From positions 2,666,001 through 2,730,000 of the forward strand of contig NC_079242.1 of NCBI RefSeq assembly GCF_028009165.1: a DNA stretch of 64,000 bases, given 5' to 3'. Position numbers and translations under genes: made by a program. Source of the stretch: Akanthomyces muscarius. Taxonomy: Eukaryota; Ascomycota; Sordariomycetes; Hypocreales; Cordycipitaceae. This document shows, in pieces, positions 1-11,575 of this stretch. The notes under the pieces are model-generated. The model was given only the letters and a program-made list of their open reading frames with translations, ran no database searches and was not told the DNA's origin. Positions within the stretch are counted from its first letter, which is position 1. Each line of letters opens with the position of its first letter.

Positions 1-43
1 ATCCTTGCAAAACCGAGTCGCTCTCGCTTCTTTTTTTGCTCCC

Positions 44-2567
44 ATGTCTTCCTCCAGCAGATGGGGTGATTCGCGCGGTCTCGCCTCTACCTTGCTCTCC
101 CTTGTGCGACCGCAATCGTCTCCCACCAGAGACGATCCCCCAGCTTCATCTGAGGCGCCACGATCTAGTGCCAAGAAGCACAAGCACCGCAAACGCCGCG
201 ACCGCGAACACCAGCAGCAGGACCAAGACGACGACGCCATGACGAGCGCATCACAAGAACTTCCGCCCCTTCACAACGACCACGAGGCCAGCGAGGGGGA
301 GGCCGACTTTGGCGCATTGGAGGTGTTTGACAGCAACGCCGCAGCATCGTCCCAAGCAGTCGAGCCCGCGTCCTCCAAAAAGAGCCGACGCGATAAGAAA
401 AAGGACAGCAGCGCGACCAAGGCGCAGAAGCGCGCGAACAGACACTCGAGCTCTGCCAATGGCCATGACTACGAGGAGCCTGCAGTGACCCCCTCTTCGC
501 CGTCTAAGAAGAAGCGCAAGAATTCCGACTCCTCAGACGGCAAGGAACGAAAGAAGCGCAAATCGCATGCCGCCATTGACAGCATTCCTGAGGAGCAGAC
601 CGAGCCTGCTCTACCGAGCTCGCCTTCCGCAGCTCGTGCGCACAAGCGTGGCCCGTCTGGCGATGGTGCTGACCTGAACGGCGCCGACGTTGACGAAATC
701 GAGCGCGACGTGGAAGCTGTGGCCCGAGAGGCATGGCAAGAACACATCAGCAAACAGGCATCACAGCTTCAGGACACCGAAATGACAGATACTGCCCCTG
801 TCGCCGCAATGGCACCGGTAGAGATACCAGTAGAGGCGCAGGAAGAGGCACCGGCTGATGACGCTACAACGACGCCAAGACGCGCACGCTCCACGCGCAA
901 GAAGTCAAAGCCAACCTACTTTGATCAGCCAGTCACAGACGCTTCACTAGACGCTTTCGGACAGCTCCCTTCGCCCTCGGCCGTGACACCCAAGCCTCGG
1001 CGCGCAAAGAAGGCGGCCTCTAAGAAGGGCCCCAGGCGGCAGCGCAAAGCCGACAGGGAACAGGAACTCTACGGTGGTGAAGCTTCTCGAGGGAACTATA
1101 CCCAAGGCAAATTCAGCGACGAAGAACTGTCTCGTCTTGCTCACGCTATCGAAAGTTTTAGAGCCGAGTACGACATGGAGCAGCGCGATGTCAACGAGGT
1201 ATGAAGCCCCCCACCAGTGCCTCGGTTGCTTGATGCTAACACTCATTCTGTAGATGATCCAAGCCCCTGGCGGAACCCAGGCTGGCGAAGCACATGCGCA
1301 GCTCTGGCTTCGCATCTTTGCTGAATGCCCCGATCGCCACCGACAAAAAGTGATCAACGTTGCCCGGAAAAAGTTTCACAACTTTGTTGCGCGAGGTACT
1401 TGGAATGAGGAGCAGGACAATGAACTTTCCAGCCTCATCAATATACACGGTTCGAAATGGTCCTACATTGCCGGCATCATCAACCGCCATCCTGAGGACA
1501 TCCGCGACCGCTATCGGAATTATCTTGTCTGCGGCGGCGCGCAGAAGAAGGAAGCCTGGGATGACGACGAGGAAGCACGTCTTACGCGCTTTGTCCAAGA
1601 TGCCATGGAGGCCATTGACGAACTTCGCAGAAACGACCCTAGCAAGGAATTGCTGCAAAAATCGTACGAGGAACTCATCGACTGGCAGAACATCAGTGAG
1701 CGCATGGAGCGCACGAGAAGCCGCCTGCAGTGCATCACTAAGTGGAAGTCCATGAACTTGCGAATTCATAGCAAGGACAAGCTCGCTTCTGCTGACCCCG
1801 ACTCCAATATTTCCTTCAGACTTGACAAGGCCCGCCATCAGCTCGAGGATATGCCTGACACCGAGAAGTATCGTCTCGTGCTCGCCATCAACTCTACGTC
1901 GGCCCCGACTGCTGCCAAGATTCCGTGGCAGAAGCTGTGTGATAAGCAGTTCCGTAGCTCGTGGCATCGTTCCACGCAGGAGCTCGTATGGAGTCGCTTG
2001 GTCAAGTCTGTCCCTGGCTCCGACATGAGAACGGTCAGAGATTGTGCCCAATATTTGGTGGACAAGTACGATCAGGATGGAGAACTGCCAAACATTGGCG
2101 GAGAGGGCTGGGACGATGACGAGGAGATGGTGCTCATCTCTCAAGTCCCATTCGGGAAGAAGGAGATCCGGCCAGACATCAGCTCTGAGAAGCTCACCGC
2201 TGAAGACATGCAAGGCGACGATGATGAACTTGCGGCTGAGACGCAGGAAATGCAGATTGACCCGGCCCTAGAATCGCTTGCCGAGGTGCCGCAGGCTGCG
2301 AAGAAAGCCACTCCGGCGAAAAGGACTCAGAATGGCAAGCGACCTTCAGCCAGGAAACCTAAGAGGCCGGTTGAACCGATTGAGGAGTCTGCTGATATTG
2401 TTGAGGAAGCTGGAGCGGCCAACGGAGACGAGATTGATGAAAGCAGCCACCGCAAGCGCAAGACGCCGAGCAAGTTCAAAAAGGGCAAGACAAACAAGGC
2501 GCCCGTCGAGCCATCCTCGGATATGGACGACATGGACGATCTCCCGTCTCGCGTGGAGGCTGAATGA
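44..2567 (+). CDS. Reb1/TTF-I-like Myb-domain DNA-binding protein
   Basis: Two exons, 44..1198 and 1254..2567 (intron GTATGA...TGTAG), give about 822 aa. The frame is open back to base 5 but without an ATG, so the ATG at 44 is used; a start upstream of the window cannot be excluded. The first 300 residues are charged and low-complexity with Lys/Arg runs that look like nuclear localisation signals. The middle holds SANT/Myb repeats: a tryptophan-bearing repeat beginning RGTWNEEQDNEL near residue 427, and a second with AWDDDEEARL just after. The acidic and basic tail is probably disordered. This arrangement is that of the Reb1/TTF-I family, which binds rDNA terminators and Pol II promoters and blocks polymerases or forks. 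The family is well supported; exact orthology to yeast Reb1 is inferred. Confidence 0.85.
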
Positions 2568-3198
2568 CGCAATGGTTTGGACCACGTTGGCTAACTTGAC
2601 AGGTGCGGGAAATTGAGTGCTTTTTTTGGTCGGCTTGAGCATATGCCAGCCTGCTCACGGGGCGTTTTCATGCGATTTGTTCTTTTTAGCTTATTGACTT
2701 TTCTTTCACTGTCTTTGTGACTTGCCGGATGCGGAGGAATACTGTTTTTGTTTAAGATGGAGGAGCCAGAGAAGGATAACACAGGTGTCTGCCTGTGCGT
2801 TTTTGTTTGCTTTGATACGGAGATGACCAGGCTTGGCTTGTGAACCCCACATAACGAAAGTAACGGTGTTGAGGATTGATAGTAGATTCATTGCGTGAAT
2901 AAAGTATGGATACCTTGTCAAGAACATTTCGCTACGCCTACGTTAGAAGGCCGCGATGAGAGGGCGCATAGTGCACCTGCGTCAGGTGGCGGTGGACCCC
3001 TGTCTGTCTGTACCCCATACCTAGGTACTATGCTGTAAGAACTTGGGGGCTAAGCCTGCAAGGCCTCCTGCATCTTACCTTGCCATCAACCGCAGCCTGC
3101 AGGTCGAGGCGGCGCGAGCCATTCAAGCAATCTATTTCCCGTGCATCCTACCAGGTCGATAATTGGACGCGAGGTTTGCTGGCCTTTGAGACGAGACA
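2568..3198. other. Intergenic: 3' of Reb1-like gene and promoter of the monooxygenase
   Basis: No ORF of coding quality. It must hold the Reb1-like terminator and the monooxygenase promoter. I see no TATA box or repeat worth naming. Confidence 0.6.
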
Positions 3199-5184
3199 AT
3201 GGACAGGCCAGGAAGAAAGACAACCGTGGCTGTTGTCGGCCTCGGTAAGCGTGCCCGCGAGAAGCGATGAAAGCGCCCTAGCTTTGGGAACTTGATTGGC
3301 AATAAATTAGCGCGTGCTTTTTCTTACGCGTGCGACAGGCGGAATGGGCATAGCGGCAGTCAAGAACCTGATCGAAGAAGGGTTCGAGGTCACCGGCTTT
3401 GATAGGAGCCCATATTACGGCGGCCTATGGCACTTTACCGAGGACAAGCAAACGCTTAGTATCCTTGAATGTAAGTTGAAATCTCTGAAGGTACGGTCCA
3501 ATGAAAAGCGTGAGTACTGACTGCGAGCTAGCTACGCAAGCGAACATCCCCATTGAGCGGGTACGTTGCACGTCGTTTGGGGCAGAGGTGCGAGATTTTA
3601 ACACCTTGTGTAGATGTGCTATACGGACTTTCCTTTTCCCAAAGGTAGCTATTTCACCGTTTAGTATACAATCGCTAGGCTAATGCGTCTAAGATACACC
3701 AACACACTGTTCAGCAAAAGAGGTACAAGAGTACATTGAGTCGTACGTTGAACACTTTCAGCTCGCGCCACATTTCAGACTCAATGCCAGCATCACACAC
3801 ATTTCGGAAATTGAAGAGACGGGGAAGTGGAGGGTTGATATTGAAGGAGCTCCTTCGCAGTACTTTGATAAGCTGGTCATGGCTACTGGGCCGCATGTCA
3901 AGGCGACGCCATTCAGACTGGACGGCCAGGATTTATTTGCTGGTGAAGTGATGCATTCGCAACGGTACAAGAGGTCAGTACTCTGCATTGCCCTTGTCGC
4001 ATGGCCTCGCAGCTTTCGCTAATGATGAGCCATGTTAGAGCATCTGACTATGTTGGGAAAAGAGTCGTCGTTGCAGGCATGGGCAACACCAGCGCCGATA
4101 TTGCGAATGACCTGGTAGGAGTTGCATCGAAAGTCTACTTGTCGCACAGCCGAGGGGCGCACGTCGTAGGTTTCGCGCTGCAGACACATTGATGTAAATA
4201 AACTAACAGCTTTCGTGACAGCTACCCCGCGACCTCAACGGCGTGCCAGCGACCAGCGTTCTCACGCATCGTCTCGTCCGTCTACAAGGCACTATTGACT
4301 GGCTCTTCCCTCGACTGCGCGACTTTGTCAGCGGCCGCGTTCTACGAAGCATCACCAAGGCGGTATTTGGCGACCTCGACCCCACGTGGGGGCTCGATGA
4401 CGCGCCGCCGGCGACTGTCACTAACCCCATCATCAACGACGAGCTGATACCCAACCTCCGCGCCGGTAAGCTCGCATCTACGGCGAGCATCAAACGCATC
4501 ACCGACGCCGACACGGTGGAGCTCGCCGACGGCAGCACCGTACACGCCGACGTCATCATCTGCTGCGTCGGCTACGAAAACAACTACAACATGCTCGACC
4601 GGCGCGTCAACCCGATGCGGCACACCGACGCCGCCTGGGCTGCCGCCCAGGGCTCGCGCGGCCGTCCTTTACCCCGACTCTACCAAAATGTCTTTTCCCT
4701 GGACCGGCCCGACTCGTTGGCTTTCATCGGCTGCGTGTGGTTCGCCACGGGCGCCTTTACCGTCGCCGACCTCGCGAGCATGTGCATCGCGCAGGTGTGG
4801 AGGGGTCGGTCGCGGCTCCCGCCGGCGCGGGACATGGAGCGCTGGATGGACGCGCAGGCGGACTACATCACCGGCCTGGCGCGCCGGGCCACGATTGTGC
4901 CGGCGACAGTCAACATGCGCGCGTGGCTGGTCTGGGCCGACGAGACGGCGGGCATGGGCGTCGAGCGACACGTTGGGCGCTGGTGCGGATGGGCGTCGTG
5001 GGCGTTCTGGTGGCGCGAGCGACGCCTGTACCGGATGATTGACGCGGGCGTCTTCACGTCGGCCGTCTGGAGGCTGTTCCCGGGCGAGAAGCGCAAGGCC
5101 TGGGACGGCGCGAGGGCGGAGGTGCAGAGGCTGAATGAAAAGCACGAGGCGAACCTGGAGCGGTACAATAGGAGCCATCGGTGA
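3199..5184 (+). CDS. Flavin-containing monooxygenase (FMO family)
   Basis: Seven exons: 3199..3244, 3339..3470, 3532..3560, 3614..3644, 3715..3973, 4039..4165 and 4222..5184. All junctions are GT-AG and the sum is 1587 nt, 528 aa. Exon 1 joins exon 2 to make the FAD-binding loop VVGLGGMG. Exon 5 ends in the FMO identifying motif FAGEVMHSQRY. Exon 6 has the NADPH-binding loop VVAGMGNTSADIA. Family members use FAD and NADPH to oxygenate nitrogen or sulfur atoms of soft nucleophiles, or act as Baeyer-Villiger-type enzymes; the substrate cannot be read here. The P450 487 bp downstream is on the same strand, so a joint oxidative role is possible but unproven. Confidence 0.9.
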
Positions 5185-5670
5185 GAGGCGGTGGCTGGCA
5201 GGCTCGGCGTATCGGATATGACGTCGCTTCGGCAGATAGATACATGGTTAGTGAAGTGCTTAGCCAGATATATTCTGAATAACGCAGTGGTAATGTAGAT
5301 GAGAAGTGCCTCAATCTTAGTGATGTGGTGCTGCGATCCAATTGCGCCCGCAAGGCACACAGGCTTTCCATCACTCGCTGGAAATATGCCGAAAGCGCTG
5401 GACACGGGTGGCTGAGAAGCCCCCTGGTTTAGTGGAGGCTTCCGCGCAGCGCTTGCCTCCAAATAGAGCTAGGTAGGTACAAAGTAATCTTGATCGTACA
5501 CAGCCATGCAATTTCATACGCCGACAAAATCCTCTTGATTGGCCTTACCGACGACCCAATCTGACGGACTTACGTTCAATTACTAAATACACATTTGGAC
5601 CAATGAGACTCTGGCCGCAAGACTCTCACCAATCCGCCGCCATTGCGCCTTAGGGTAGCACACCACCAAA
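5185..5670. other. Intergenic between the monooxygenase and the P450
   Basis: Tandem-gene spacer holding the monooxygenase 3' end and the P450 promoter. No coding or repeat signal seen. Confidence 0.6.
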
Positions 5671-7434
5671 ATGGAGCACATCGACAGGTCACGAGAGGTG
5701 CTTGCCACATATACCAGCGATCTCAACCGCTCAACGGTATGGGCTGCCATAGCTGGCCTGTTCATCTTGGTGCTTGCCACCAACTACTTTCAGACGAGCA
5801 CCGGGGTACCCCCGGCCCGAGATGGCCGGCCAGCGAGGCCACGCGAGCATCCGTACCTGATCCCCTTTGTCGGCCACGCGCCGCAGTTTATCGCTTGCCG
5901 GGAATGGTTTCTGAATCGTCTCCGCGGCCTATACCCAGAGGGAATATTCAGCATACGCCTCTTCGGCCGCCTCCACAGCATTGTTTTCAGCCCGGCCCTG
6001 AGGGACAGCATTCTCGGCACGCCACGCAGCACAGCAAACAACGACTTCCTCACCCCTCTGCTATTGCGGTCTACGTTTGGGGTATCCAAGAGCGGCACGG
6101 ACGCGTACTGCGCCATCGAGGATGAGATTCGGGACATTGCGGCCAGGATACAGACGGAGAGCGGGTTCAAGCCCCGAGAGGACGCTATGTTGGTCCACAT
6201 TCGTCGCAACATAGCCGACCTCGTCACCTTCAACACGTCGCCTGCAGACCAAGCGGACTGGGAGAGGGCTGCCGGCTCCGAGGTTGTCGAGGATAGCAAA
6301 GGTGAGTCGTTTGCGCAGGTCGACCTGTTGGAGCTCGTCCGCAACTTTGTCGCCGAGACGGCCAACCCCGGTCTCTTTGGCACCAACTTTGTGGAAAACT
6401 TCCCCGACGCCTGGCAGCACCTCTGGAAGCTTGACGCCGCCTTTATCAAGATGACGTTTGCCCCCTCGTGGCTGCCGATCCCCAGCGTGGGCCTCGGTCG
6501 GGCCGCGGCGCGCCAGCTCCGACAGCACCTGTGCGAGTTCCACGAAGCCATGGACAAGCACCTGGCTGGCGAGGAGCCTGGCATCAAGTGGCAGGACCTG
6601 GACAACGTGAGCCCACTGGTCAAGGCGCGCGTCGAGGTCTTTCGTCGTGCCAACCTGCCTATGGAGGCAAGGGCCGCCGCCGACATGGCGCTGGCGTGGG
6701 CCATGAACGCCAATGCGAACACGCTTGTTGCGTGGATGATCTGGGAGATTTCGCGCGATGCCGTGCTGGTGGAGCAGATTCGCGAGGAGATTGCGCTGTA
6801 TGTGCGCGTCGCCCAGCCCATCAACGAGTTTGGCGGCGCGGTGTGGTTGGCACCTGAGCTGGAACACGTCGACGTGCACGGGCTGCTGACCAACTGTCCG
6901 CTGCTCAAGGGTGCGTACATTGAGACTTTGCGCTTATACACTGGACCGTGGCCGATGAAGAAGGTGATGAAGGACACAGTCATTGGTAAGCCTGGCGAGG
7001 AGCAGACATATGTGCTAAAGCAAGGCACCTACGTACACTGCCCGCAAGAACTGCACCACCTGGATCCCGAGTATTTTGCCGATCCGAAAGAATTCATTCC
7101 GCAGCGACATATGCACGAGACAGAGGACAAACAGGGTAACTGTATGCGGACAGTGAGGATGGATTCCATGAAACCATACAGTGAGTTGTGGATCGTATTG
7201 CGCTTTGTCGCTAGAGCAATGCTGACATGTAGTATAGCTGAAGCCTCGCTGTTGTCTGGGAGTAGCGACCTTCCGTTGCGCGAAATGATCATCTATCCGG
7301 CCGTCATGCTCTCGCTATATGAGTTTGTGGCGCCGGAAGGCAAAGGCTGGACATTGCCCACGACGGAGAAACGTGCCGCAACGCGGCATCCACGTCAAGC
7401 CATGACGGTATGGGTCAGGCGAAAGAAGTTTTAG
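5671..7434 (+). CDS. Cytochrome P450 (CYP7/CYP8-like), heme loop degenerate
   Basis: Exons 5671..7180 and 7238..7434 (57-nt intron, GTGAGT...GCTGAC...TATAG) give 568 aa. A membrane anchor lies near residues 23-43. The I-helix region MALAWAMNANANT is near residue 337 and the K-helix ExxR is ETLR near 418, followed by the expected TYVHCPQE and PEYFADPKEF segments. The heme loop should follow KPY as GGGxxxCxG. The spliced reading is instead KPYTEASLLSGSSDLPLRE with no cysteine. The retained-intron reading is also open but makes no P450 loop. A neighbouring frame spells R-C-C-L-G at 7247..7261. Either small indels have damaged the gene or this is a P450-like protein without the thiolate ligand. 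Family assignment is firm; activity is doubtful. Confidence 0.75.
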   Translation: MEHIDRSREVLATYTSDLNRSTVWAAIAGLFILVLATNYFQTSTGVPPARDGRPARPREHPYLIPFVGHAPQFIACREWFLNRLRGLYPEGIFSIRLFGRLHSIVFSPALRDSILGTPRSTANNDFLTPLLLRSTFGVSKSGTDAYCAIEDEIRDIAARIQTESGFKPREDAMLVHIRRNIADLVTFNTSPADQADWERAAGSEVVEDSKGESFAQVDLLELVRNFVAETANPGLFGTNFVENFPDAWQHLWKLDAAFIKMTFAPSWLPIPSVGLGRAAARQLRQHLCEFHEAMDKHLAGEEPGIKWQDLDNVSPLVKARVEVFRRANLPMEARAAADMALAWAMNANANTLVAWMIWEISRDAVLVEQIREEIALYVRVAQPINEFGGAVWLAPELEHVDVHGLLTNCPLLKGAYIETLRLYTGPWPMKKVMKDTVIGKPGEEQTYVLKQGTYVHCPQELHHLDPEYFADPKEFIPQRHMHETEDKQGNCMRTVRMDSMKPYSELWIVLRFVARAMLTCSIAEASLLSGSSDLPLREMIIYPAVMLSLYEFVAPEGKGWTLPTTEKRAATRHPRQAMTVWVRRKKF

Positions 7435-7798
7435 AAGGGCATTATTGCGTCTTGATAAGAATTAGACGCTAACAAAGATAGAAAAACAGTTCACAAACAC
7501 GTAAGAGGAGTGTATACCCATGCGCTACGTGCCGCACCGGCTCATTACGCATTCAAGACAGTAGACATTAGAGTTACAATGCAGGAGTTTTGTAACCAGT
7601 TGCTGTATTCAATCGGAGATCTTCGACGCTAATTTATAAATTTGCCTGGGTTTTGTCTTTAAAGACCATGTAGCGCTCTCAGCAGAGAAACGGATCCGGT
7701 AGGTTGTGTAGTCTGAGAGGTTAGCTAGATGCCTTGGCTGACTACCTGCATTATCTCCTGTGCTTACAATGACAGCTGGTAGCCACTGAAAAAAGAGT
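7435..7798. other. Intergenic between convergent 3' ends
   Basis: Holds the terminators of the P450 (+) and the small secreted protein (-). No further structure seen. Confidence 0.6.
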
Positions 7799-8101
7799 TT
7801 ACTGCTTGCCACCCAGGCCCAGGCTGTCGGTGAGACCGCCAACGGTCTTGCCGAGGCCATCGGTGGCACCCTTGACGGTGTCGCCCAGACCGCCGGGAAG
7901 AGCACTCTCGACGCTGTCGACAGCACCGTCGATGGGCTTGGTAGCTCCACCGAGGGCATCGCCAAGACCACCCGGAAGGGCACCGGTAAGACTGTCGAGA
8001 GCGCCAGTGGGGGTGGCAGCCGGGGTCGCGGAGGTAGTCGCGGTGCTGGCAGGGGCAGCAACGGCGGCGCCGAGAAGAGCAGCGATGATGGCAAACTTCA
8101 T
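7799..8101 (-). CDS. Small secreted Gly/Leu-repeat protein (100 aa)
   Basis: The frame is open upstream, but the ATG at 8101 starts a textbook signal peptide (MKFAIIAALLGAAVAAP, cleavage about residue 17-18) and lies about 112 bp below a TATA box, so this start is chosen. The mature 80 residues begin with a Thr/Ala/Pro linker. They continue as an internal repeat built on ALPGGLGD, present twice, and related blocks such as LDSLTGALPGG and LTDSLGLGG. There is no cysteine. The pattern of regularly spaced Leu and Gly suggests amphipathic or self-associating segments as in cell-wall or surface-active small proteins. I do not recognise a named family. No intron is needed. Confidence 0.75.
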   Translation of the reverse strand: MKFAIIAALLGAAVAAPASTATTSATPAATPTGALDSLTGALPGGLGDALGGATKPIDGAVDSVESALPGGLGDTVKGATDGLGKTVGGLTDSLGLGGKQ

Positions 8102-8212
8102 GTTGACGATGTTTTTAAGTTGGGGTAAAATGATAATGTGCTTGGTAAGAGTGATAGTGAGAGATGAGCTGATCTGAAGAAAAAAAGGCAATGCATGAGG
8201 TGCTTCCCTCAA

Positions 8213-8220
8213 CTTATATA
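8213..8220 (-). promoter_or_regulatory. TATA box of the small secreted protein gene
   Basis: TATATAAG on the minus strand, about 112 bp upstream of the ATG at 8101. Confidence 0.6.
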
Positions 8221-9341
8221 GTTATTCGGAACTTTCATCAGAGACATAGCATGCCTCGAGATACTTGCCGTCAGCAGGGATCGATGTCGATTACTTGGCC
8301 ACTGTAGGAAAGTTGTACTATGTGACGTCGATCCATTGCCTCTATAGCGCCATGCTGGTGGTGAGACATGGAGCTTGATACGGAATGCCAGCTTATAATT
8401 ACACCAAAGCGTCTCGTCCACTTGGGAATGTGAAGCACCACAGACGCACTCTGGTGAGATGTGACTGGTAAAAGTCGCGTCGTTCTGCCAATGGACGACT
8501 AACACAGTGCATGCTGGGTATCATTCATGTTGATCCGTTCCAACAGAGCTTCATCTCGAGAATGCTGGGAGTCGCCTCGCAGCAAGGGCGGATAGAAAGA
8601 TGACGATCTTTCACTTCTTTGCTCAATTTGAATTAGAGTCCTGAAAATCCGGGCATTGAAAACTTCCGTTCTTTTAAAAGGCATGTTTTCGAAACAAATC
8701 GGATGCATGTACGTTGGTATGCAGAGATGGTGACGACCAACAGCTGTCGCGAAGCGCTAACGCGAACCAAGTTAGCAGCTAACGTAGCTATCACTGCAGG
8801 TTGGCACGCGACAGCTACCAGTACGCACGCAGGACGAAGAAATTGAACGAGCTCAATTGAAGCAATGACGTAGATAAGAAGGCCATCAGATTGAAAGAGA
8901 AATGACCATTATTCTGCACCAAGTAATGCATCTGCAATTGAGCATTAGTCCCCCACCAATGACACCATACCTCGTCCGCCTGTCGACTTCATCATGGCCC
9001 GCCCGCTGCCTCATGCTCCTCCGCCTTTTGCCAGCTTCCGGGTCGGGAGCGATGGCGGTCACCTTGTTGACCTCTTTTCTTCGACCCTTTTGTCCCATAA
9101 TTTCCCGAGGGCTCATTTTTCCTGCGCACTGATACTGCAAATGTAATTGTTTTTTTTTTTCGTTTGGTTAAATATGCTTTTATTGTTGCTGATTGGTTGT
9201 GCTATTCAAATCAGGCTTCTGCCACTGGTTCAGCCGCCCGCCTACTCGGTATTTCTACGCCGGCGACTGAGCTTTTGAGCTTCCCACCCCTCCTCCACCG
9301 ACTCCCCCCCCTCTGGCAATCCGAACGATGCCCAGACAGCA
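8221..9341. other. Intergenic between divergent genes (secreted protein and atm1)
   Basis: About 1.1 kb serving both promoters. It contains a 13-bp inverted repeat GTTAGCAGCTAAC at 8771..8783 and a pyrimidine-rich stretch just before atm1. No coding signal. Confidence 0.5.
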
Positions 9342-11575
9342 ATGATTCCTCGCCTCGCATCACGAGCGCCGATGTTATGCTCCCGCTACGGGACAGCATC
9401 GGCGCGCACCCGCCCGCCGTGGGTGCCGCAGAGCCCCAGCCCGGCCTGGCAGTCGATACGACTGCTCCGTACGACCGCCGCACCGCGACGACCGCAAGCA
9501 CCTCCGCCCAAGGCCACAGCTACGAACACGATAAAATCCTCGACGACGACAGAGCCTATAAAGCCGGCCACCAAAGACGCGGCCGCCGCAACCCCCGCGG
9601 CGAAGATCATTGACCCGCTCGCGACGCCGGAGAAGACGGTCACGGAGCAGCGCAAGGCAGACTGGGCCATTATGCGGGAAATGTCTCGGTACCTCTGGCC
9701 CAAGGACAACATGGGAACTAAGCTGCGCGTCAGCCTGGCCGTTGCGCTGCTCATCGGTGCCAAGGTGCTCAACGTGCAGGTGCCGTTCTACTTCAAGAGC
9801 ATCGTCGACTCGATGAACATTGACGTGGCGGCCGTCGGCGGCACGGCGACGACAGTGGCGGGCGCCATGATCATCGGCTACGGCGCCTCGCGCGTCGGCG
9901 CGACCGTCTTCCAGGAGCTACGCAACGCCGTCTTCGCCTCGGTCGCGCAAAAGGCGATCCGGTCCGTCGCGCGCAACGTCTTTGACCACCTGCTGCGCCT
10001 GGACCTGGCCTTTCACCTGTCCAAGCAGACGGGCGGCCTGACGCGCGCCATGGACCGCGGTACCAAGGGCATCAGCTTCCTGCTGACGAGCATGGTCTTT
10101 CACATCCTGCCCACCGCGCTGGAAATCAGCATGGTGTGCGGCATCCTGACGTGGCAGTACGGCGCCAAGTTTGCGGCCATCACGGCGCTCACCATGGTCG
10201 GGTACACGGCCTTTACGATCTGGACGACGGCGTGGCGCACCAAGTTTCGTCGCCAGGCGAACGCGGCCGACAACAAAGCGTCCACGGTGGCCGTCGACTC
10301 GCTCATCAACTACGAGGCGGTCAAGTACTTTAACAATGAAAAGTTCGAGGTGGCTCGCTACGACAAGGCACTGAAGGAGTATGAGAAGAGCTCCATCAAG
10401 GTGGCTACTTCGCTCGCGTTTCTCAACAGTGGCCAGAACATCATCTTCTCTTCGGCCCTGACCGCAATGATGTACCTGGCCGCTGATGGTGTCGCCAAGG
10501 GCAAGCTGACGGTTGGTGACCTGGTCATGGTCAACCAGCTCGTGTTTCAGCTTTCCGTGCCGCTCAACTTCCTCGGCTCCGTATACCGCGAGCTGCGACA
10601 ATCGCTCCTCGACATGGAGACGCTGTTCAGCTTGCAAAAGGTCAACGTCGCCATTACCGACAGGCCTGGCGCCAAGGAGCTGGCCTTGACCAAGGGCGGT
10701 GAAATCAAATTCGAAAATGTCAACTTTGGCTACCACCCCGACCGGCTCATCCTGCAGAACCTCAGCCTGACCATCCCTGCTGGCAAAAAGGTGGCCATTG
10801 TCGGACCTAGTGGCTGCGGCAAGTCGACGTTGCTGCGGCTGCTGTTCCGCTCCTACGACGCCCAGGGCGGCCGCATCCTCATCGACGATCAGGACATTCG
10901 CGATGTGCAGGTCGACTCGCTGCGGCGCGCCATCGGCGTCGTGCCCCAAGACACGCCGCTCTTCAACGACACCGTCGAGCACAACATCCGGTACGGCTCC
11001 ATCGACGCCACGCACGAGCAGGTGGTGGCGGCCGCGCAGCGCGCGCGCATCCACGACACGATTGCCAAGTTCCCCGACGGCTACGACACCAAGGTGGGCG
11101 AGCGCGGGCTGATGATTTCGGGCGGCGAGAAGCAGCGCCTGGCCATGAGCCGTCTGTTGCTCAAGGACCCGCCGCTGCTCTTCTTTGACGAGGCCACCAG
11201 CGCGCTGGACACGCACACGGAGCAGGCACTCATGGTCAACATCAACGGCATCCTGCGCGAAAAGGACCGCACGAGCGTCTTTGTCGCGCATAGGCTGCGC
11301 ACCATCTTTGACTCGGACCTGATCATCGTGCTCAAGGAGGGCCGGGTCGCCGAGATGGGCACCCACCGCGAGCTGATTGATAGAGCTGGCGTCTACGCCG
11401 AGCTGTGGAGTGGTAAGTGCACTTTTATTTTCTAACTACGGCGATAGTTCAGTTTTACGACGGCAAAGTAACTGTGAGCTAACGAATTATGATTATAGCG
11501 CAAGAAACTCTTTTCAACGAGGATGGGACCGATCGACTGGAAGCGACGGCGGAGAGCAACAAGGCTAAGAAGTGA
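9342..11575 (+). CDS. atm1: Mitochondrial iron-sulfur cluster ABC exporter Atm1
   Basis: Exons 9342..11412 and 11499..11575 give 715 aa. The N-terminus is rich in Arg, Ser and Pro, as for a mitochondrial presequence. Residues about 130-420 form the six-helix transmembrane domain, including the conserved NNEKFE and YFNNE neighbourhood typical of Atm1/ABCB7. The nucleotide-binding domain has Walker [10 protein letters not shown] near 488, signature ISGGEKQR near 591, Walker [13 protein letters not shown] near 612 and the H-loop in FVAHRLRT. Atm1 exports a glutathione-linked sulfur or Fe-S species from the matrix for cytosolic Fe-S protein assembly and iron sensing. The second exon adds the usual polar tail ([10 protein letters not shown]...). 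The siderophore transporter downstream fits an iron theme. Confidence 0.95.

Noticed and set aside
1236..2213. 325-codon minus-strand ORF
   Set aside because: Antisense shadow of the Reb1-like gene.
5790..7028. 412-codon minus-strand ORF
   Set aside because: Antisense shadow of the P450 gene.
9918..11366. 482-codon minus-strand ORF
   Set aside because: Antisense shadow of atm1, no domain, Arg/Asp/Val-rich.
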